From contig NZ_QLZQ01000001.1 of NCBI RefSeq assembly GCF_003289925.1, positions 620,001 to 684,000 of the forward strand: a stretch of DNA of 64,000 bases, written 5' to 3'. A program made the translations under genes and the position numbers. This document shows positions 59,420 to 64,000 of this stretch, one piece after another. The DNA comes from Planococcus maitriensis. Its GTDB lineage: Bacteria; Bacillota; Bacilli; Bacillales_A; Planococcaceae. The notes under the pieces were generated by a model. It was not told where the DNA came from, searched no databases, and worked only from the letters and a program-made list of their open reading frames with translations. The first letter of the stretch is position 1. Every line of letters starts with the position of its first letter.

Positions 59420-59464
59420 AAAAGACCCGGCTATTCCATAAATAACGGAATAGCCGGGTCTTTT
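59420..59464. terminator. Bidirectional terminator
   Basis: AAAAGACCCGGCTATTCC / GGAATAGCCGGGTCTTTT, 18-bp arms, between convergent genes. Confidence 0.93.
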
Positions 59465-59470
59465 CAGTTT

Positions 59471-59872
59471 TCAGCCCTTCGCCGATTTGTACTCGTTATA
59501 CCAAGGGACAACGCTGTGGTCGACGTATTGGTGGAAGAACCATTCGCCTGCCGACAGCACCAATGCGCTGACGAGTGCAGGGGCGACCAGGGCGGCGAAT
59601 TCGCCGGTCAAGAGCCAGCCAATCAGCAAGATGACGGCTAGTGCCATAATGAAATCGGTGAATGTCGCGATCGTGTTGCGGGTTGATTGGTTTTCCGGCT
59701 TCCCGGCATTCAGGAAAATGAGCAAATCGCCGATTGCATAGGACAAAGCCGTAAGCGCAAGGCTGATCATTAAGGTGTTCATGAAGCTGACATCAAATGC
59801 CCACGTCAAAACGGCCAACAAGACAAGGGTGATGATCACGAATTTCACAGCGAGTGCGATGAGATGTTTCAC
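59471..59872 (-). CDS. DUF2512 membrane protein (YndM-like)
   Basis: 133 residues, four helices: LIALAVKFVIITLVLLAVL, LMISLALTALSYAIGDLLIF, FTDFIMALAVILLIGWLL and ALVSALVLSAGEWFFHQYV. This is the plan of the Bacillales DUF2512 family. GAGGAGGGG lies before the start. Function unknown. Confidence 0.82.
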   Translation of the reverse strand: MKHLIALAVKFVIITLVLLAVLTWAFDVSFMNTLMISLALTALSYAIGDLLIFLNAGKPENQSTRNTIATFTDFIMALAVILLIGWLLTGEFAALVAPALVSALVLSAGEWFFHQYVDHSVVPWYNEYKSAKG

Positions 59873-60053
59873 GGGACCCCTCCTCTTTCTTGAAATAATT
59901 TATAGGAATCTTTACCCGTTCCATTAAAAAGGTATGCGTAATTTCTTTGCGAAAGAAAGATGGACCGAAAAAACCAATAATTAATCAAAAAATGGAAATA
60001 TGGATTTTTATTATGGTAAAATTATGAGAAAAAGAGAAAAGGGCGTTTTGTGA

Positions 60054-62018
60054 TTGGAAAAAGTGAAAGCGGCCGGGAAATTTCTGCTCAGCCAATGGGA
60101 TTATGCGTTGTTTGTATTATTGCTGTTAGGAAAGGTCTATTATTTTTCGAATGTCAGCGGCACGCTGTTTACGACACTCGGCCCGTTCGCGTATGCTAGG
60201 GAATTCGTTTCTTGGCTGTTCGGCGGTGACAATGAACGGATTTTTGAAGGGGTGCTAATGATCAGCGTTGGGACGCTCCTGCTTGGCACGTTTTGGCTAT
60301 TGCTTCTGCACGGCCGGAAACGGCTGTTTTGGATGGCGGTCACCAATCTGGTGCTGAGTTTCATCATTTTGGCGGATACTTTGTACTTCCGTTATTTCGA
60401 AGATATCATTTCCGTGACGGTATTGATGCAGATGCGCCAAGTGGGCGATGTCGGCGAAAGTATTTTCGCTTTATTCCGCTTGAGCGATGCGCTGCTATTG
60501 GTGGATGTCCTGCTGATGGCAATTCTATGGCTGGTTATCAGCCGGAAAAAAGCGGCTGTCCGGAAACCATCCCGTTGGGCGAAAGTCGGGACGGCACTAT
60601 TGGTGCTCGTGCTCGGCTGGCAACTGACGGCGGTGCCGTTCAATAAATCGATGGAAAACGGCGGCGCCTGGCAGTTCAATAAATTGATCTCGAATATGCG
60701 GGTGTATAATTTCACCGGTTTGCTTGGATTCCACAGCGCCAATATCACGCGTTATATCGACGATAATTTCATCAACCGCAAAGTCTATAGTGAGGATGAG
60801 ATCTCAGCGAGCCAGGATTGGTTCGACGGGCGCAATGCCGAGCGGCTGTCTGGCCCTTATTCGGGTGCGGCAGAAGGCAAGAATGTCGTTGTCCTGCAAG
60901 TGGAGGCGCTGCAGAATTTTGTCTTGAACCGTGACGTCAACGGGGAGGAAATCACGCCGAACCTGAACCGCTTGGCCAGGGAAAACCTGTATTTCCCGAA
61001 CTTCTACGAACAGACGGCGCTCGGCCGGACTTCGGATGCCGAGTTCCTGTTGAATACCTCCTTGTATCCGACAGCTGAAGGTTCCGCCTATATGCTGCAT
61101 GCCGAAAATACATTCGATGCGCTTCCGGGCATTTTAAAAGAGCAAGGTTACGGGACCAGTGTGTTCCATCCGTACAAAGCAAGTTTCTGGAACCGTTACA
61201 TCATCTATCCGCAGCTCGGCATCGACCGGTTCTATTCGGATGATGATTTCGAGGAAGCGGAAGTGATCGGCTGGGCCATCAACGATGAAGCGATGCTCGA
61301 GCAATCGCTCGAGGAGATGGCAACATTCGCGGAACCGTTCTATTCGCATATCGTCACCTTGACGAGCCATCACCCGTTCGAGATGCCGGAGGATTTGCAA
61401 TTGCTCAACACGGAAGGCTATGGCGGCTATCACGATCGCCACTTCAAGAATTATTTGCAATCGATCCATTATGTCGACCAGGCAATCGGCAAGTTTGTCG
61501 ACGGCTTGGAACAAAAAGGCATGCTCGATGACACGATGCTGGTCATTTACGGCGACCATAGTACAGGGATGACCGATAACACAAAAGCGTTCATCGAATT
61601 CACCGAAGCGAATGACCCGCTTACTTATTTCGAAATGAATAAAAACGTGCCGCTCATTGTCCATATCCCGGGAGCGGAGCCGAAAACCTTCAGCCAAGTG
61701 GCAAGCCAGCTTGACCTTGCACCGAGCTTGCTCGATGTGCTCGGCGGCGACCCAGCACAGCATCATTTCATCGGCCGCAATATGTGGGATGCAGAAGGCG
61801 GGCGCGCGACGTTCCGTGATGGCTCGTTCATCACGGGCGAACTGAGCTTTATCGCATCATCCGATGGGGTCTTCAGCAACGGGAGCTGCTTCTGGCGCAT
61901 GACAGGTGAAGAATTGGGAGTCGAGGCGTGTGAAGAACCGTTCAAGGAAGGCTCGAAAGAACTTCAAATCTCGGACGACGTCCTGCGCGGCAACTTGATC
62001 AAGAAATTCGAGCGTTGA
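60054..62018 (+). CDS. LTA synthase-family sulfatase-fold transferase
   Basis: 654 residues from TTG 60054. Five N-terminal helices (to ~residue 200), then an extracellular sulfatase-like domain: VLQVEALQNF (metal-binding Glu), the nucleophile Thr of GRTSDAEFLLNTSLYP (about 326), FHPYKASFWNR, IVTLTSHHPF and VIYGDHSTGM (Asp-His metal ligands). LtaS-type enzymes move glycerol-phosphate from phosphatidylglycerol to build lipoteichoic acid; primase or stress-specific paralogues exist, and the sequence does not tell which this is. No glycolipid genes are adjacent. Confidence 0.9.
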   Translation: MEKVKAAGKFLLSQWDYALFVLLLLGKVYYFSNVSGTLFTTLGPFAYAREFVSWLFGGDNERIFEGVLMISVGTLLLGTFWLLLLHGRKRLFWMAVTNLVLSFIILADTLYFRYFEDIISVTVLMQMRQVGDVGESIFALFRLSDALLLVDVLLMAILWLVISRKKAAVRKPSRWAKVGTALLVLVLGWQLTAVPFNKSMENGGAWQFNKLISNMRVYNFTGLLGFHSANITRYIDDNFINRKVYSEDEISASQDWFDGRNAERLSGPYSGAAEGKNVVVLQVEALQNFVLNRDVNGEEITPNLNRLARENLYFPNFYEQTALGRTSDAEFLLNTSLYPTAEGSAYMLHAENTFDALPGILKEQGYGTSVFHPYKASFWNRYIIYPQLGIDRFYSDDDFEEAEVIGWAINDEAMLEQSLEEMATFAEPFYSHIVTLTSHHPFEMPEDLQLLNTEGYGGYHDRHFKNYLQSIHYVDQAIGKFVDGLEQKGMLDDTMLVIYGDHSTGMTDNTKAFIEFTEANDPLTYFEMNKNVPLIVHIPGAEPKTFSQVASQLDLAPSLLDVLGGDPAQHHFIGRNMWDAEGGRATFRDGSFITGELSFIASSDGVFSNGSCFWRMTGEELGVEACEEPFKEGSKELQISDDVLRGNLIKKFER

Positions 62019-62099
62019 CCATAAGCAAAATTCACCAACTCACCGGACAGGAGCGGTACACTAGATGTGTTGAATCCATTCGAGAAAGGGAGTTTTTGC

Positions 62100-63290
62100 A
62101 TGAAGTATAATTTTGATGAAACGGTCGAACGCCGCAATACCTATTCACTGAAATGGGACGGCGCGGAACTGATCAAGCAATTCGGCATCACCGACCGCTA
62201 CGACGAAGACACGATCCCGCTGTTTACAGCGGACATGGACTTGCCGGTCGCACAGCCGATCGTCGATGCGCTCCATCAAACGGTCGACCACCGCATCTTC
62301 GGCTATACGATTTTGCCGGATGCCTATTTCGGGGCGATCCAGCAGTACTTCCAAAAACGTTACGACTGGGCGATCGACAAAGAACAGATCGTTTTCAGCC
62401 CGGGAACGGTGCACGCCTTGAATATCGCCGTAAAAGCATTGACCGAAGAAGGCGACGGCGTCATCATCCAGCGCCCGGTCTATCCGCCGTTCACCTCCGC
62501 TGTCGAAGGCAATGGGCGCGTCGTGAAAAACAATGCGCTCGTGCAGGATGAAGATGGCCGTTACACGATCAACTTCGAGGAATTCGAGGAACTCGCAAAA
62601 GACGAGAAGACGAAGCTGTTCATCCACTGCCATCCTCATAATCCAACGGGGCGCGTGTTCACGCCGGAAGAATCGAACAAGCTCGCGGACATCTGCAAGC
62701 GCCATGATGTGACGATCATCGCCGATGAAATCCATGGCGACTTGGTGCGCAGCGGCGAAACGTTCACGCCGATGGTACTCGCAGCGGATGAAACGGGCCA
62801 TATCATCACGTGCACGGCGATCAATAAAACCTTCAATGTTGCCGGGCTTCATTGCACGAACGTCATCATCGAAAACGAAAGCCTGCGCGAGAAATTCACC
62901 GCAGAGCTCGGCATGCAATTGCCGACGCCGTTCACGGTCGCGGCACTCATCGCTGCCTACACGGAAGGCGATGACTGGCTCGAACAAGTGAACGAATATC
63001 TCGACGGCACGCTCGAATGGGTGAAAGAGTTCCTTGAGGAGCGCATGCCGAAAGTGAAAGTGCGCATTCCGGAAGGCACTTACGTCATGTGGCTCGATTT
63101 CCGCGGATACGGAATTGACGATAAGGAAATCCATGACCGCATCTACAATAAAGCGAACGTCATTTTGGAAGACGGCACGATGTTCGGGGAAGAAGGCGCC
63201 GGGTTCCAGCGCATCTGCATCCCATCGCCGCGCCCGCTCATCCAGGAAGCGATGGAACGGATCGCCAAGGAATTCGATGATTTGAACTAA
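62100..63290 (+). CDS. PatB/MalY-type PLP C-S lyase
   Basis: 396 residues from ATG 62100 (GAAAGGGAG upstream; an earlier ATG-like start at 62067 is less likely). Fold type I aminotransferase of the MalY/PatB group: start KYNFDETVERRNTYSLKWDG, FSPGTVHALNIAVKAL, HCHPHNPTGRVF, ADEIHGDLV and the PLP Lys243 in TAINKTFNVAGLH. Such enzymes cleave cystathionine or other cysteine S-conjugates to thiol, pyruvate and ammonia. The NAD(P)H oxidoreductase gene follows by 63 bp. Confidence 0.92.
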   Translation: MKYNFDETVERRNTYSLKWDGAELIKQFGITDRYDEDTIPLFTADMDLPVAQPIVDALHQTVDHRIFGYTILPDAYFGAIQQYFQKRYDWAIDKEQIVFSPGTVHALNIAVKALTEEGDGVIIQRPVYPPFTSAVEGNGRVVKNNALVQDEDGRYTINFEEFEELAKDEKTKLFIHCHPHNPTGRVFTPEESNKLADICKRHDVTIIADEIHGDLVRSGETFTPMVLAADETGHIITCTAINKTFNVAGLHCTNVIIENESLREKFTAELGMQLPTPFTVAALIAAYTEGDDWLEQVNEYLDGTLEWVKEFLEERMPKVKVRIPEGTYVMWLDFRGYGIDDKEIHDRIYNKANVILEDGTMFGEEGAGFQRICIPSPRPLIQEAMERIAKEFDDLN

Positions 63291-63353
63291 GGTTTCCGCC
63301 CCTCTCTTTCAGGGAAACCTAAAGGCAGACGGAAAATGAAAGGATGTGCTCTT

Positions 63354-63968
63354 GTGGCATTGAAAGCAGTATTCCTCAATTGTTCCTTGAAGAGTTCAGA
63401 AGAAGAATCCAACACGGACGTGTTCATCAAAGACGTCCAGGCACATTATGAAAAACTCGGCGTCGAATCCGAAGTCATCCGGCTGGCCGATTATTACATC
63501 GCCTTCGGTGTCGAAGAAGACATGGAAGATGGCGACGAGTGGCCGGAAATCCTGGAATTGGTGAAAGACGCCGATATCCTGATCCTCGGGACACCTATCT
63601 GGCTCGGCGAAAAAAGTTCGATCGCGACGCAAGCCATTGAGCGCCTGTATGGCTCGAGCAGCGTGACGAATGATAAAGGCCAGGCAATTTTCTATAATAA
63701 AGTCGGCGGTGCGGTCATCACCGGCAATGAAGACGGCGCGAAGCATTCAGCGGCGTCCATCCTGTACAGCTTGTCGCATATCGGCTTTGCCATCCCGCCG
63801 AATGTGGATGCGTATTGGGTCGGGGAAGCAGGGCCGGGGCCGTCGTACGGCGAGACCGGCGGCAACGACTTCTCGAAAGCCGCGATCCAGCGCTTGGCCT
63901 ATAATACGTACCATCTGGCGAATATGCTGAAGGAGCACCCGATCCCGGCAGAAGGCAATACCTTGTAA
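63354..63968 (+). CDS. Flavodoxin-fold NAD(P)H-dependent oxidoreductase
   Basis: 204 residues from GTG 63354 (AAAGGA 9 nt upstream; ATG 63336 has none). ALKAVFLNCSLKSSEEESNTD is the FMN phosphate loop, DADILILGTPIWLGEKSSI the flavin-contacting segment, and GGAVITGNEDGAKHSAASI follows as in the FMN reductase/flavodoxin-like family. It would reduce quinones, azo dyes or other acceptors with FMN. It may share a transcript with the lyase gene. Confidence 0.85.
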   Translation: MALKAVFLNCSLKSSEEESNTDVFIKDVQAHYEKLGVESEVIRLADYYIAFGVEEDMEDGDEWPEILELVKDADILILGTPIWLGEKSSIATQAIERLYGSSSVTNDKGQAIFYNKVGGAVITGNEDGAKHSAASILYSLSHIGFAIPPNVDAYWVGEAGPGPSYGETGGNDFSKAAIQRLAYNTYHLANMLKEHPIPAEGNTL

Positions 63969-63975
63969 GGCAGAA

Positions 63976-64000
63976 CCCCTTTCTCTTTGTGGAGAAAGGG
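63976..64000 (+). terminator. Terminator cut by the window edge
   Basis: CCCCTTTCTC-TTTGT-GGAGAAAGGG; any T-run lies beyond position 64000. Confidence 0.7.

Overview
The window looks like chromosomal DNA of a Gram-positive member of the Bacillales, most likely a Planococcus-like species. This is inferred from gene content: ComK, an LtaS-type lipoteichoic acid synthase, a B. subtilis-type mannitol operon, strong AAGGAGG ribosome sites, many TTG/GTG starts and moderately high GC. No rRNA, tRNA, CRISPR array or prophage was found.

Layout. 0-2.8 kb: the AT-rich end of a surface polysaccharide locus (flippase end, polymerase, decayed galU). 2.9-4.5 kb: a scrambled patch with a truncated membrane-protein gene, a RAYT-type single-strand transposase (HUH/Y1) and a ComM fragment. 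4.6-8 kb: orphan accessory genes (TM-Nudix-like, zinc-cluster protein, ParB-like) and a GDPD. 8.6-12.2 kb: comK, a HAD phosphatase, VanZ and two membrane-anchored unknowns. 12.7-20.6 kb: an AT-rich island with three consecutive dynamin-family GTPases and two small partners. 20.8-25.2 kb: an amino-acid:cation symporter, small unknowns and a PIN/HTH pair. 25.4-34 kb: ptsHI divergent from mtlA-mtlR-mtlD. 34-43.4 kb: housekeeping genes (HAD, SGNH lipase, glutaredoxin-like, SLC13 permease, nagB, UPF0316), a second RAYT and a CEO-synthase-like dehydrogenase. 43.6-52 kb: a giant TPR/C39 protein with an in-frame stop, a rhodanese lipoprotein, zinc-ribbon membrane proteins and a helicase-nuclease-LexA fusion. 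52-64 kb: envelope genes (PH-domain, CWB2, VanZ, GGDEF, DUF421, DUF2512, LTA synthase), a PatB-type lyase and a flavodoxin-like reductase.

The most striking structure is a dispersed repeat. A 23-bp box (TGTCCCTGTG, five variable bases, CACAATTC) occurs about 29 times in clear form between 9.2 and 42.4 kb, with degenerate copies near 3.3 kb. Boxes come in same-orientation pairs whose starts are almost always 65 bp apart (a second class is 86-89 bp), and the 42-bp spacer is itself partly conserved. Pairs usually start 8-13 nt after a stop codon and lie just before a rho-independent terminator. Two RAYT genes in the window are flanked by boxes, so this looks like a REP/RAYT-type mobile repeat family. 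Two gene cassettes (PIN/HTH and a HAD hydrolase) are each flanked by long direct copies of it, one copy supplies the last codons of nagB, and another truncates a gene.

The second candidate system is the triple dynamin cluster. Its first protein joins a cytoplasmic GTPase, through one membrane helix, to two extracytoplasmic TcaA/NTF2-like domains; the other two carry hydrophobic membrane-insertion segments. Membrane surveillance, repair or phage defence are plausible roles, but none is shown by the sequence alone.
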